A stretch of DNA of 64,000 bases from Acholeplasmatales bacterium (GTDB lineage Bacteria; Bacillota_I; Bacilli_A; Acholeplasmatales; Anaeroplasmataceae), in contig JAEELJ010000051.1 of NCBI GenBank assembly GCA_016288855.1, positions 1-64,000 on the forward strand, given 5' to 3'. The notes beneath the pieces are model-generated. The model ran no database searches, was not told where the DNA came from, and was given only the letters and a program-made list of their open reading frames with translations. A program made the position numbers and the translations under genes. Numbering within the stretch: position 1 is the first letter of the stretch; the number at the start of each line of letters is the position of its first letter. Positions 52,211-61,634 of the stretch are shown piece after piece.

Positions 52211-52540
52211 TTATGCTTTCTTTAAGTCTTTAACAAACTCTCTTACTGAGCCATCAAGTAAATCTTCTTTTCTTGCAAAAAGATATATATCAGCATCAAT
52301 TCTTAATGCTTTACCATCAAGTGCAACAGCAGCTCCTTGAAAGAATGCAATCATTTTATTACATTCAATTTCATTTAGCTTAGAGAAATTAATAATTAAT
52401 GGACATCCATTTTTTAATTCTCTTACAAGATTTAATGCAAGATGGTCATCATCTTCAAGTTCATTAAAAATAATTTTATCAGCACTTCTTTTTGGTTCTT
52501 CTAGATCAATATCGTCTTCCTTTTTACGTCCAAAAAGCAT
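52211..52540 (-). CDS. sepF: SepF-like cell-division protein without the membrane helix
   Basis: SepF binds FtsZ filaments and normally tethers them to the membrane during septation. This 109-aa protein matches the SepF core (KIIFNELEDDDHLALNLV, GCPLIINFSKLNEIECNKMI, FFQGAAVALDGKALRIDADIYLFA), including the FxxG turn of the dimer face. The N-terminal part before the core is only about 20 charged residues (MLFGRKKEDDIDLEEP), so the usual amphipathic membrane helix is missing or very short. It starts one base after the jetC stop, in the place where jetD would be expected. In most Bacillota sepF lies in the ylm/divIVA cluster near ileS, not beside an SMC operon. Confidence 0.85.
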   Translation of the reverse strand: MLFGRKKEDDIDLEEPKRSADKIIFNELEDDDHLALNLVRELKNGCPLIINFSKLNEIECNKMIAFFQGAAVALDGKALRIDADIYLFARKEDLLDGSVREFVKDLKKA

Positions 52541-52541
52541 A

Positions 52542-55500
52542 TTAATCTTCCTTTCTGATTACTGGTAAAACCTGAGCCTTAGTTCCCTTTCTTACCATTA
52601 CTAATGTTGTATCAGCATATTCTTCAAGAATATTCATTCTTTGTGGAGGACATGCTAAGATAATTTGTAATGGCATTGAGCACATGAAATTCATCATGGC
52701 ACGCATACGGTTACCATCCATCTTATCAAATACTTCGTCGAACATTACAATACCAATTGGATCTCCACCAGCAAATCCAGTCTTAGTATATACACGAACG
52801 AATGATGCAACAATCGCAACATAGAATGGAACCTGTGTTTCACCACCGGATTTTTCCTTAAATACCTTAGAATAAGTCATTGAATCACCATCTTGGTTAG
52901 TAATTCTAATATCGTAATCCATATATGTACGATAATCTGTGAACTTATTAAATGCACCATTAGTATTTAAGTCATCTTGTGAAATAGATTCAAATAATTC
53001 TGAAATTTGTTCATTATACTTATTTTGGAATTCATAAGTAAATAAACCTTGGTTTAAATCAACCATATCAGATGTAACCATATCATAGAATTCAGCATAT
53101 TCCTGTGAACGAGGGAAAATGAATTCATATGTATCATTACCAAATCTAATTCCTCTTAATGTATCATTAATCTTTTGGATTTCTTGTTCAGCTGTTAAGA
53201 TATTATTTCTTAGCTTAGCAATGAAATCTTCTTTGAATACAACTTCAGCAGATTCTCTAGCTTCTCTTACCTTCTTTTCATAAGTGATTAATTCACTCTT
53301 TTCAAGCTTAGATAATTCAGCTAAATACTTATCCATTTCATTTAAGCCAACTGTATAATTTGAATTATACTTGTTGATGAAATCGAATTGCTTTTGATGT
53401 AAGGCATCATCAAGAGTTTTGAAGTTCTTTTCATGAGATTCAAATCTTTCTTGATATTTGCTTAAAGCCTGCTTAAAGCTTTGACCCTTAATAATTTCTT
53501 GATATTCTTGCTTAGCATTTTCAGCAATTACAGCATTATCTCCAGCTAATTCCTTTAACTGTTCTTCTAATTCCTTAAGCTTAATATTATTTGCGTTAAT
53601 AGATTCATTTAATGTTGTAATCTTATTATCAATAGAACCCATATCTCTTGAAACAGTTAATTTCTTTTCATCATTTGACTTAATAGTTAACTGAATCTTC
53701 TGATAATCATCTTCAAGCTCTGTTGGTGTAGCATTCTTTGTACGCTTAGCTTCATTCTTTAAATCTAGGATTGCAGCCTTTTCCTTTTCAAGCATTAATG
53801 CCTTATCTAAGTCAGTAATTAAAGTACGAACATCAATTGAAGATAATAAATCTACTTCTTGAGTTAATGCTTCTATCTTACCATTAACTTCTGTATATTC
53901 CTTCTTAGCTTCAACTGCCTTTTGCATCCAAACTTCTTTTGACTTAGCAGCTGCATTCTTACCCATGAATGGCTTTTCAATATTAGGATTTAATGATGTA
54001 ACAGTATATCCACGATAAATTAAATTATCATTTGTAATAGCTGTTGGATATTTTTCAAGATCCTCTGGCTTATCAACCATGATAACTGAACCACATGTAT
54101 AATTAATAAATGCACGTGCATCAGCATTTTCAGAATCAATGATTGATGCTAATGAGTTTTCTTGGAATGATTGGAACTTAGCAATTTGCTTAGTATTAAC
54201 TAAACCAATACCATATAGGTGGTACTTATTCTTAATTCTTGCATAAATTTGTAATGCTTGATCGAAATATCTAGGTTCAACGATTAACATGAATCTTCTA
54301 TTACCTAAATAATTTTCAATAGTATCAGCCCATGCAGGATTTGTAATTTCACATAATTCAGCAAAAATATGAACTTCTACATCATAATTATAAACTCTCT
54401 TTAAGCCTTCTTTAATTTCTTGACGAAGCTGTGATAATTGAGGGTTATAATTTAATCTATTTTGCTTAGCATTATTAACTGCTGTTGAAATTTGGTTGAT
54501 TGTTGCAATAATTTCATGAACCTTTGCTTCAAGTGAACCTAATTCCTTATTCTTAGATGCAGCAATAGTCTGAATTTGGTTATCGAAATCTGTTAATCTA
54601 ACTTTCATTTCATTAACTGATTGTTGATTGATAACAGTTAAATTCATACCTTGAACTTGAGAATAAATCTTTTCATTAGATAATCTTCTTAAATCATTTA
54701 AGATATCCTTAAAATTAGTTACTCTCTTTAAGAATTGTTCCTTATTTGCTTCTAATGATTCAATATTAGATTGTGTCTTATTGATTTCTCTTGAAACATA
54801 TTCTTGAGCCTTAAATTGATCATTATTTTGTAATAAATTATATACTTCTCTAGCTCTATCCTGTAAAGCAAGATTTTCTTTATCTAAGTCTCTTAATTGT
54901 TGTTCGAAATCTAATCTATTTTGCTTTTCTCTTTCAATTTGTTGCTTAGCAGCTTTGATATTGTTTCTTACTTCTTCAACATCAAATAAACGCATTAAAT
55001 ATTCTAAATAGCTCTTTTGCTCTTGGATTTTTAAAATTTCTTGATATACTAAATCAATTTCTCTTAAGTCAGCAATCTTTGCTTGAATTTGCTTTAATGT
55101 AGTTTCTAATTCCTTATAAGCACGAATTGAATCCTTAATTGCAGTAACATCAATTTCTTTTTCTTCTAGGATGTTTTGATAAATGAATTCCTTAACATCG
55201 GCAATAGGCTTAAATGCTAAAGCCTTTGGAATTAATTTATAGAAATCTTCAGAAATTGATCCAAATGCATTTCTAAATCCTCTCTTTGCTTCCTTCTTAG
55301 TTAGATAGTATTCAAATAAAGGATTATGCTTTCTAAATTCTACACAGCCATAGATAGTTTTTTCTTCAGAAATAAACATTTTATCATCCATTGGCTCTAA
55401 GCTCTTATAGAAAACAGTCTTAACAGGTGATAAGTCACCGAATGCATCAATTACAGCACCTACAGTGAAATCCTGTCCTGTCTTTTCATCATGGAATTGT

Positions 55501-55778
55501 AAAGCGATATGACCTGAAACATCACCATTTCTTAAATATTCCTTGTCATCCATACCAAGCTTACATTTTACGTAACCTCTTAAATCACGCTTACCTTTTT
55601 CATTAGCTGCAAGGTTGAATACTGTATCACCTGCAGTTAATACATAAGTAATTGCATCCATGATAGTTGATTTACCTGAACCGTTAGGTCCAGATAATAA
55701 TGTATTACCATTTACTGTAATAGTTTCATTAGAAAGGTAATGCCAATTAATTAGTCTTATTTTAACAAGTTTCTTCAT
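52542..55778 (-). CDS. jetC: Wadjet-type SMC ATPase JetC
   Basis: Large SMC/MukB-like ATPase of 1078 aa, the motor of the Jet loop-extruding complex. Walker A GPNGSGKST is at residues 30-38, followed by two long coiled-coil arms (about 235-450 and 620-900) around a hinge-like domain (about 460-610, containing AWADTIENYLGNRRF). The C-terminal half of the ATPase has signature SGGET at 977-981 and Walker B FDEVFDKMD with Asp1014 and Glu1015, so it should hydrolyse ATP. It begins 2 nt after jetB. In Wadjet systems JetABC extrudes circular DNA and JetD cuts it; no JetD is adjacent here. Confidence 0.92.
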   Translation of the reverse strand: MKKLVKIRLINWHYLSNETITVNGNTLLSGPNGSGKSTIMDAITYVLTAGDTVFNLAANEKGKRDLRGYVKCKLGMDDKEYLRNGDVSGHIALQFHDEKTGQDFTVGAVIDAFGDLSPVKTVFYKSLEPMDDKMFISEEKTIYGCVEFRKHNPLFEYYLTKKEAKRGFRNAFGSISEDFYKLIPKALAFKPIADVKEFIYQNILEEKEIDVTAIKDSIRAYKELETTLKQIQAKIADLREIDLVYQEILKIQEQKSYLEYLMRLFDVEEVRNNIKAAKQQIEREKQNRLDFEQQLRDLDKENLALQDRAREVYNLLQNNDQFKAQEYVSREINKTQSNIESLEANKEQFLKRVTNFKDILNDLRRLSNEKIYSQVQGMNLTVINQQSVNEMKVRLTDFDNQIQTIAASKNKELGSLEAKVHEIIATINQISTAVNNAKQNRLNYNPQLSQLRQEIKEGLKRVYNYDVEVHIFAELCEITNPAWADTIENYLGNRRFMLIVEPRYFDQALQIYARIKNKYHLYGIGLVNTKQIAKFQSFQENSLASIIDSENADARAFINYTCGSVIMVDKPEDLEKYPTAITNDNLIYRGYTVTSLNPNIEKPFMGKNAAAKSKEVWMQKAVEAKKEYTEVNGKIEALTQEVDLLSSIDVRTLITDLDKALMLEKEKAAILDLKNEAKRTKNATPTELEDDYQKIQLTIKSNDEKKLTVSRDMGSIDNKITTLNESINANNIKLKELEEQLKELAGDNAVIAENAKQEYQEIIKGQSFKQALSKYQERFESHEKNFKTLDDALHQKQFDFINKYNSNYTVGLNEMDKYLAELSKLEKSELITYEKKVREARESAEVVFKEDFIAKLRNNILTAEQEIQKINDTLRGIRFGNDTYEFIFPRSQEYAEFYDMVTSDMVDLNQGLFTYEFQNKYNEQISELFESISQDDLNTNGAFNKFTDYRTYMDYDIRITNQDGDSMTYSKVFKEKSGGETQVPFYVAIVASFVRVYTKTGFAGGDPIGIVMFDEVFDKMDGNRMRAMMNFMCSMPLQIILACPPQRMNILEEYADTTLVMVRKGTKAQVLPVIRKED

Positions 55779-55780
55779 TA

Positions 55781-56383
55781 TTAATTAGCCTCCCCATTGT
55801 TTTTATTATATTCATCCTGTGTAATCTTATTAATAGTATTAACAACCATTGTAATATCTTCAGTATTAATAGCCATTAAGATTGTAGGTAAAATAACTAA
55901 TTTAGTAGATGATGATTGAATATCACCAGTTACTTCAATTAAATTATATTTTCTAAATAAACGAATTGCGCTTATTAAATCTGTTTTATTTAATTTTCTC
56001 TTAATTTCTAGATAATCATATTTTTCATGAATATCAGAAATAGCACAAACTATATTTTCATTTAATGAAGTATCCTTCATCTTCTCATTATATAAAAGTC
56101 TTAAAATTAATAATACAATAGTTTCATCTCTTCTAAGTTTCAATGAGAATGCATTTGTAGCACCTGATAACATTACTGAGCCAGTAGGCATATCTAATGT
56201 TATTTCAAGTCCTAGAATTTTAAAGAATTCATCAAATAAATCTTTATAGCTCATTAAGAAGTAATAAGCTTCCTTATTGTCTCTCTTATCTCTTGATAGG
56301 AAAGTAGATTGTAATAACTTATTAGCAGTGTCTTGGAACTGTTGCTGCTGTGTTACGGTCATTTTTTCTAGTGCGTCTAACAT
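55781..56383 (-). CDS. jetB: Wadjet-type winged-helix subunit JetB (DUF4194, MukE-like)
   Basis: A 200-aa kite-type subunit that binds JetA and the JetC neck. Family cues are LSRDKRDNKEAYYFLMSYKDLFDEFF, the beta hairpin LEITLDMPTGSVML, and LRRDETIVLLILRLLYNEK followed by a winged-helix-like stretch (LNKTDLISAIRLFRKYNLIEV). AGGAGA precedes the ATG. It sits between jetA (16 nt away) and jetC (2 nt away), the standard Wadjet order. Confidence 0.9.
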   Translation of the reverse strand: MLDALEKMTVTQQQQFQDTANKLLQSTFLSRDKRDNKEAYYFLMSYKDLFDEFFKILGLEITLDMPTGSVMLSGATNAFSLKLRRDETIVLLILRLLYNEKMKDTSLNENIVCAISDIHEKYDYLEIKRKLNKTDLISAIRLFRKYNLIEVTGDIQSSSTKLVILPTILMAINTEDITMVVNTINKITQDEYNKNNGEAN

Positions 56384-56399
56384 TCTATTATCTCCTAAT

Positions 56400-57824
56400 T
56401 TATAATGTTCTTCTAATTACAAAATCTTTCATCTTGTAATGTTCATTCTCAACCATATCAGTTAAGATATTGAAATAATATCCTTTTTCACTTGCTTGAA
56501 TAATACAATATACAACCATCATAAATATTTCATCTGGTGTATCAAAATCGATTATATCTGAAGCCTTAAATTCACCATTAGATTCATTGTCAGCCAAGAA
56601 TTTAGCAATTTCTTCTTCATTATAATTGCTCTTAAACTGTGCCATGAATTCTTCATCAAGTTCAAATCCATCTAGACCAACCTCATCTAACATCTGATTA
56701 TAGTTTCTAGAATAACCACCACGAGGCTGATATAATGATTTTTCTTGATCATAAATCTTATATAGAGGTAAATTATATAAGCCTTCAATGATTCTCATGC
56801 ACTTATCAATCTTGTCTTCCTTCTTACTCTTCTTAATGAAATTTAAGATAGTATTAAGCTTGCCAATTGTATTATCATCCTCTGATAATAAGAATTTAAC
56901 CTTACCGATTGTAGAATTAATATAATCTCTGTTCTTATTATCGATTTCTGTAATGAATTCTTCTAATGCGTTAAAAGCATCGATTACTTCATCGATATTT
57001 CTTACTGCCTTATAAACAGCTTGTTCATGATTTTGACAAACAGGGACATAATTCATTGCAACATCATTAATTATAGATTCATTAGCTTGCATGTTTTGAA
57101 GCTTAGTGATTATAGATAGACGATATCTATCAATGTTATCTGAAATTTTAAGCTTAACGTACATATTATCATATACATTAGTCTTATAATCCATTAGCTT
57201 TTCCATCAAGTCTTTTAATTCATTATTATTAACTACTGAATTAATATAATCCTTCATTCTAGCGTCTAGTCTTCTGATAGCACGAATAAGCATTCTTGTA
57301 TCTTGATAAACTAAATTAAATGTAAGACCATAATCCTGGATATCATCCTGATTCAATAATGAATAAATTGAATAAATGTAACCTTGATATTCATTTGGAT
57401 TAACATAATTTTCAGGTAACTCATCATCCTCATATTCGATTGCTGGATAAGCATTAATGATAGCTTCACATATTGTAATAGCTACATCACTAAAGTTTAG
57501 AATTTCATCATAGTCGTTAGAAACGTCTACGTAAATCCATCCTGTCTCTTCCATTTTTCTTAATATGAAATTTGCAAGTTCCCTATTAGTTTTTGGATCA
57601 GCTTCTTCATCTTCCTTGTCATCTTCTTCAACATCATATAAGTATTGCTTATTAGTGTCTAAAAAATAAACAAGGTCGTCAACTACTATCTTCTTATCGA
57701 TACCTAAGATTGTACCTGTTTCGTATACTTTAAATACCTGAAGTATACTTGCAAGATATATTCTTCTGTTCTTTGATGATAGTAGTGAGAAAAAATTATC
57801 TGGGACCATATCGAAAAAATCCAT
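56400..57824 (-). CDS. jetA: Wadjet-type kleisin subunit JetA (DUF5716)
   Basis: A 474-aa MukF/kleisin-like subunit, first gene of the operon. The N-terminus MDFFDMVPDNFFSLLSSKN is very close to known JetA starts and begins a winged-helix domain; a helical middle region follows (about 150-330), then an acidic linker (about 340-430) and a C-terminal domain that would contact JetC. A strong G-rich ribosome site (GGGGGAT) precedes the ATG. The promoter upstream is overlapped by two inverted repeats. Confidence 0.92.
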   Translation of the reverse strand: MDFFDMVPDNFFSLLSSKNRRIYLASILQVFKVYETGTILGIDKKIVVDDLVYFLDTNKQYLYDVEEDDKEDEEADPKTNRELANFILRKMEETGWIYVDVSNDYDEILNFSDVAITICEAIINAYPAIEYEDDELPENYVNPNEYQGYIYSIYSLLNQDDIQDYGLTFNLVYQDTRMLIRAIRRLDARMKDYINSVVNNNELKDLMEKLMDYKTNVYDNMYVKLKISDNIDRYRLSIITKLQNMQANESIINDVAMNYVPVCQNHEQAVYKAVRNIDEVIDAFNALEEFITEIDNKNRDYINSTIGKVKFLLSEDDNTIGKLNTILNFIKKSKKEDKIDKCMRIIEGLYNLPLYKIYDQEKSLYQPRGGYSRNYNQMLDEVGLDGFELDEEFMAQFKSNYNEEEIAKFLADNESNGEFKASDIIDFDTPDEIFMMVVYCIIQASEKGYYFNILTDMVENEHYKMKDFVIRRTL

Positions 57825-57854
57825 TTTAACTATCCCCCTACATAAAAGTATATA

Positions 57855-57877
57855 CTATTATTTTAACAAAATAATAG
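57855..57877. repeat. 10-bp-arm inverted repeat over the jetA -10 region
   Basis: CTATTATTTT (57855-57864) and AAAATAATAG (57868-57877) form a perfect inverted repeat with a 3-bp centre. The -10 element (57860-57865) lies inside it. AT-rich, so partly expected by chance, but perfect over 20 bp. Confidence 0.6.
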
Positions 57878-57888
57878 GATGTTTGCAA
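57860..57888 (-). promoter_or_regulatory. Promoter of the jetABC-sepF operon
   Basis: Minus strand TTGCAA (57883-57888), 17-bp spacer, TAAAAT (57860-57865), about 30 nt before the jetA ATG. Confidence 0.65.
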
Positions 57889-57894
57889 TGCAAA
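57882..57894. promoter_or_regulatory. TTTGCAATGCAAA palindrome over the jetA -35 element
   Basis: A 13-bp inverted repeat (TTTGCA-A-TGCAAA) that contains the -35 hexamer of the jet promoter; an operator candidate. Confidence 0.5.
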
Positions 57895-57952
57895 TAGAGG
57901 CATTTTTCCTTAAAAAACTCCACTTTTTTAATATTTTAGTCTAAAAATTCTT

Positions 57953-57986
57953 TACAAAAAAACAGGATTTTAGAAAAATCCTGTTT
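57953..57986 (-). terminator. Terminator of ychF
   Basis: AAACAGGATTTT/AAAATCCTGTTT hairpin (57960-57971 with 57975-57986), 3-nt loop, long T-run on the minus strand. Confidence 0.92.
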
Positions 57987-58004
57987 TCATATTTCTTTCA
58001 TAAT

Positions 58005-59105
58005 TTATACATTAAACTTGAAAAGCATTATATCTCCATCTTGAACAATATAATCTTTTCCTTCCTGTCTAACTAATCCAGCTTCCTTAGCCTTTAATGC
58101 AGAACCTGATTTAATTAAATCATCATAAGATACTGTTTCAGCACGAATAAATCCTTTTTGGAAGTCAGTATGAATAACACCAGCACATTCTGGAGCATAC
58201 ATTCCCTTCTTAAAAGTCCATGCTCTACATTCATCTGTACCAGTTGTAAAGAATGTTGCATATCCTAATAAATCATATGTTGCTCTAATTAATTTATTTA
58301 AGCCTGGTTCTTCTACACCATAATCTGCTAAGAATGCTTTTTTATCCTCTTCATCTAATACAGCTAGCTGAGATTCGATTTCAGCAGATATTGCAATACA
58401 GCCTGCACCAGTACGAGTTGCATATTCCTTTAATTTATTAAAATTAACATCATCACTTGCATCTGCAATATAGTCTTCATGAACATTACCAACATATAAA
58501 ATTGGCTTTGCAGTTAAGAAATTATATGCATCTACATATTTTTTATCTTCTTCAGAGAAATCTAATTCCCTAATAGCTTTCTCATTTTCTAATGCTTCTT
58601 TAATTCTTGTCAAAATTTCATATTCCTTTTGAGCATCATCAACCTTAGATTGAGCCTTCTTTGCAATTTTTTGAATACGAGTTTCAACCTGAGCTAAATC
58701 AGATAATATTAATTCAATATTAATAATTTCAACATCTCTAATTGGATCTACTCCACCTTCAACATGTGTAACATTACCATCCTCAAAGCATCTAACTACT
58801 TCTACTATAGCATTGCAATTTCTAATATTACCTAGGAATTGGTTTCCTAAACCTTCTCCTTTACTTGCGCCTTTAACTAAACCTGCTATATCAGTAAATT
58901 CACATACAGCTGGAATAGTTTTTTTAGGGTTATACATTTTAGATAAAACCCATAATCTTTCATCAGGTACTTCTACCATACCTACATTTGGTTCAATTGT
59001 TGCGAAAGGGTAATTTGCAGCTAATGCTCCAGCTTTTGTTATTGCGTTAAATAATGTTGACTTACCAACGTTAGGTAAACCAACTATACCTGCTGTTAAT
59101 GCCAT
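58005..59105 (-). CDS. ychF: Redox-regulated ATPase YchF (Obg family)
   Basis: OBG-family P-loop protein that prefers ATP and associates with ribosomes; linked to stress responses. The 366-aa protein has GLPNVGKST at residues 8-16, FTDIAGLVKGASKGEGLGNQ (G3) and the C-terminal TGS domain (TFFTTGTDECRAWTF, GVIHTDFQKGFIRAE, YIVQDGDIMLFKFNV). AAGGAG precedes the ATG. Monocistronic. Confidence 0.97.
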   Translation of the reverse strand: MALTAGIVGLPNVGKSTLFNAITKAGALAANYPFATIEPNVGMVEVPDERLWVLSKMYNPKKTIPAVCEFTDIAGLVKGASKGEGLGNQFLGNIRNCNAIVEVVRCFEDGNVTHVEGGVDPIRDVEIINIELILSDLAQVETRIQKIAKKAQSKVDDAQKEYEILTRIKEALENEKAIRELDFSEEDKKYVDAYNFLTAKPILYVGNVHEDYIADASDDVNFNKLKEYATRTGAGCIAISAEIESQLAVLDEEDKKAFLADYGVEEPGLNKLIRATYDLLGYATFFTTGTDECRAWTFKKGMYAPECAGVIHTDFQKGFIRAETVSYDDLIKSGSALKAKEAGLVRQEGKDYIVQDGDIMLFKFNV

Positions 59106-59209
59106 ATATAAAATTCTCCTTAAATACTTGTATTAATAACCTAATCCTTATATATATTAATATATATATATATGAATAAACCTACTTAATTATAATTGTT
59201 TATTAAAAA

Positions 59210-59258
59210 ATAAACAAGACCAAAAGCCTTTATTTATGTTAAAAGTACTTTTGGTCTT
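59210..59258 (-). terminator. Terminator of the his-pgm transcript
   Basis: AAGACCAAAAG/CTTTTGGTCTT (59248-59258 with 59216-59226) with a loop of about 21 nt, followed on the minus strand by GTTTATTTTTTA. Confidence 0.7.
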
Positions 59259-59264
59259 TTAAAA

Positions 59265-60968
59265 TTATTTAATTAAGTTAACAATTGCCATTAATTCATC
59301 AGTTAATTTCTTAACGATTGCATCTGCTTCTTCTTCAGTATTACCCTTAGCACCATAATATAATTTTAGCTTTGGCTCTGTACCTGATGGTCTTAATACA
59401 ACCCATGAACCATCTGATAGATAATATTTGATTACATTTGACTTTGGTAGATTAATAAAGGACTTCTTATCTTCCTTATCACCAAATTCAGTATGAATGC
59501 CTAGCATACAATCATCCTTTGCAGAAATAGTAAATCCCTTTAATGAGATTTCATTTCCACGGAAGAAATCCATAATTCTCTTAATCTTAGCTTGGCCTTC
59601 TAATCCCTTTAATGTAATATTAGTAATTCCTTCTTTATAATAACCATACTTCTTATAAATCTCTTCTAAGGCATCATATAAATCCATACCTTTTTCAAAA
59701 TAATAAGCAGCAGCTTCACATAACATTAAAATAGCCTGAATTGAATCCTTATCACGTACACATGGTGAAACAAGGCAGCCATATGATTCTTCAAATCCGA
59801 ATACATATTCTCCCTTACCCATATCAACCATTTCATGTGCTTTTTCTCCAATGAATTTAAATCCTGTTAATGTGATTTCAGTCTTAATGCCATAATCTTT
59901 GGCAATGATTGATGGTAATGTAGATGATACATTTGTTGTGAAAATATATCCATCCTTCTTTGGTAATGTATTTAATTCTTTTCTAGTTTTTAGAATATAA
60001 TCTAAAATAATTGCAGCAGTTTGATTACCTGTAAATAAATAATATTCACCCTTGTGCTCAACAGCAATACCTAATCTATCTGCATCTGGATCTGTTGCAA
60101 GACAAATCTTTGCACCAATCTTCTTAGCTAATTCAATAGATTCATCATAAGCTTCCTTATTTTCAGGGTTAGATGTCTTTACACCACTGAAATCAGGGTC
60201 ACAAGTCATTTGTTCCTTAACTGGTGTAACATCATATCCTTCACTTCTTAATACATCAGCAGCAAATACCTGTCCTGTACCATGAAGTGGAGTATAAGTT
60301 AACTTAAAATTCTTTTTTAAGTTAGGTCTTAAAATAATCTTCTTAACCTCTTTAATATAAGCTTCGTCAACTTCTTTTCCAATATAATGGATTAATTCAT
60401 GATTTAATGATGTTTCAATATCAAAATAATCCTTAATTTCATCTATCTTCTTAATTACCTTATCAGCATCTTGTGGTACTAATTGGCATCCTGTTTCATC
60501 ATAAATCTTATATCCATTATATTCCTTTGGATTATGGGATGCAGTAATCATAATACCACCAATACAATTGAAATGTCTTACTGCAAATGATAATTCAGGT
60601 GTAGGTCTTAATGATTCAAATAAGAATACTCTAAAGCCTAATGAAGATAATACTTCAGCAGAAATTCTTGCAAATTCCTTTGATTGATGTCTATTATCAT
60701 GAGAAATTGCAACACCCTTAGCACATGCAACATCACTTTGTTCCTTTAAATAACGACCAAATCCTAAAGTAGCCTTAGCAACAATATAGATGTTCATGCG
60801 GTTAGTACCAACTCCAAGTACTCCTCTCATACCACCTGTACCAAAAGCTAGATCATCAGTAAATGCATCCTTTAACTGATTGTCATCCATTTGATCTAAT
60901 TCAGCCTTTAAATTCTTTTCTAATCCCTTAAAATTCTTCCATAATTCTACTTTCTCTAAATAACCCAT
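59265..60968 (-). CDS. pgm: Phosphoglucomutase/phosphomannomutase (PgcA type)
   Basis: Alpha-D-phosphohexomutase of 567 aa, moving phosphate between C1 and C6 of glucose (or mannose) for glycogen, wall or polysaccharide precursors. The active-site phosphoserine Ser144 is in TASHNP, the metal loop is DPDADRLG, the sugar-binding loop is GFEES(YG), and the C-terminal phosphate loop is RPSGTEPK. AGGAGG precedes the ATG. It follows hisIE by 18 nt with no terminator between, so it may be co-transcribed with the his genes although it belongs to another pathway. Confidence 0.94.
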   Translation of the reverse strand: MGYLEKVELWKNFKGLEKNLKAELDQMDDNQLKDAFTDDLAFGTGGMRGVLGVGTNRMNIYIVAKATLGFGRYLKEQSDVACAKGVAISHDNRHQSKEFARISAEVLSSLGFRVFLFESLRPTPELSFAVRHFNCIGGIMITASHNPKEYNGYKIYDETGCQLVPQDADKVIKKIDEIKDYFDIETSLNHELIHYIGKEVDEAYIKEVKKIILRPNLKKNFKLTYTPLHGTGQVFAADVLRSEGYDVTPVKEQMTCDPDFSGVKTSNPENKEAYDESIELAKKIGAKICLATDPDADRLGIAVEHKGEYYLFTGNQTAAIILDYILKTRKELNTLPKKDGYIFTTNVSSTLPSIIAKDYGIKTEITLTGFKFIGEKAHEMVDMGKGEYVFGFEESYGCLVSPCVRDKDSIQAILMLCEAAAYYFEKGMDLYDALEEIYKKYGYYKEGITNITLKGLEGQAKIKRIMDFFRGNEISLKGFTISAKDDCMLGIHTEFGDKEDKKSFINLPKSNVIKYYLSDGSWVVLRPSGTEPKLKLYYGAKGNTEEEADAIVKKLTDELMAIVNLIK

Positions 60969-60986
60969 AACTAATAACTACCTCCT

Positions 60987-61634
60987 CTATCTATTTTTTA
61001 ATTCATCAAAAACTTCCTGCCATGAAATATCTTTTGATTGCATTTCAACAGTTAAATGATAAATTAAATCAGCAATTTCACCAACTATTTCAGGCTTCTT
61101 ACCATCCTTAAAAGCAATAATAGTTTCAGTTGCTTCTTCTCCAACCTTCTTTAATATCTTATTATCACCTTTTTCAATTAAATAATTAGTATAAGAACCT
61201 GGTTCTGGATTTACTATTCTATCGTGAATTGTTGCCTCTAAATTAAATAATTCAATATTAGATTTTTCGATTTTAGTTCTATTAACCTTTACATCTACAT
61301 CTTCATCTAAATCTCTATAAAAGCATGTAGCATGACCAGTATGACAAGAAATTCCACCAACCTGTTCAACTTGGAATAATAATGCATCTCCGTCACAGTC
61401 GATAGATAATCCCTTCATATGCTGAAAATAGCCTGATGTTTCACCCTTTCTCCATAGCTCATTACGACTTCTAGAGAAATAATACATTTCTTTTGTTTCT
61501 AAAGTTTTTTCTAAAGCTTCACGGTTCATATATGCAACCATTCTAATTTTTTTAGCATGTGCATCTTGAACAACGCAAACAACTAAGCCTTTTTCATCAA
61601 ATTTTACTGTATCTAAAATTTCTTGCTTTGTCAT
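60987..61634 (-). CDS. hisIE: Bifunctional phosphoribosyl-AMP cyclohydrolase / phosphoribosyl-ATP pyrophosphatase HisIE
   Basis: Catalyses the second and third steps of histidine synthesis. The 215-aa fusion has the HisI cyclohydrolase ([31 protein letters not shown] with the metal Asp residues, [10 protein letters not shown] with zinc Cys/His) up to about residue 110, and the HisE pyrophosphatase ([36 protein letters not shown]) after it. Its ATG overlaps the hisF stop (ATGA). Confidence 0.95.
   Translation of the reverse strand: MTKQEILDTVKFDEKGLVVCVVQDAHAKKIRMVAYMNREALEKTLETKEMYYFSRSRNELWRKGETSGYFQHMKGLSIDCDGDALLFQVEQVGGISCHTGHATCFYRDLDEDVDVKVNRTKIEKSNIELFNLEATIHDRIVNPEPGSYTNYLIEKGDNKILKKVGEEATETIIAFKDGKKPEIVGEIADLIYHLTVEMQSKDISWQEVFDELKNR

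Noticed and set aside
52211-57824. Complete Wadjet defence system
   Set aside because: JetD, the TOPRIM-type nuclease that makes Wadjet a defence system, is not encoded next to jetC or anywhere in the window, so I describe JetABC only.
59150-59174. TA-rich tandem tract upstream of ychF
   Set aside because: Simple AT dinucleotide run in an AT-rich intergenic region; no further structure.
61631-61633. Mycoplasma-type code (UGA as Trp)
   Set aside because: UGA ends hisF at the expected family length and ends the small membrane gene at 19113-19115; long genes read through normally under the standard code.
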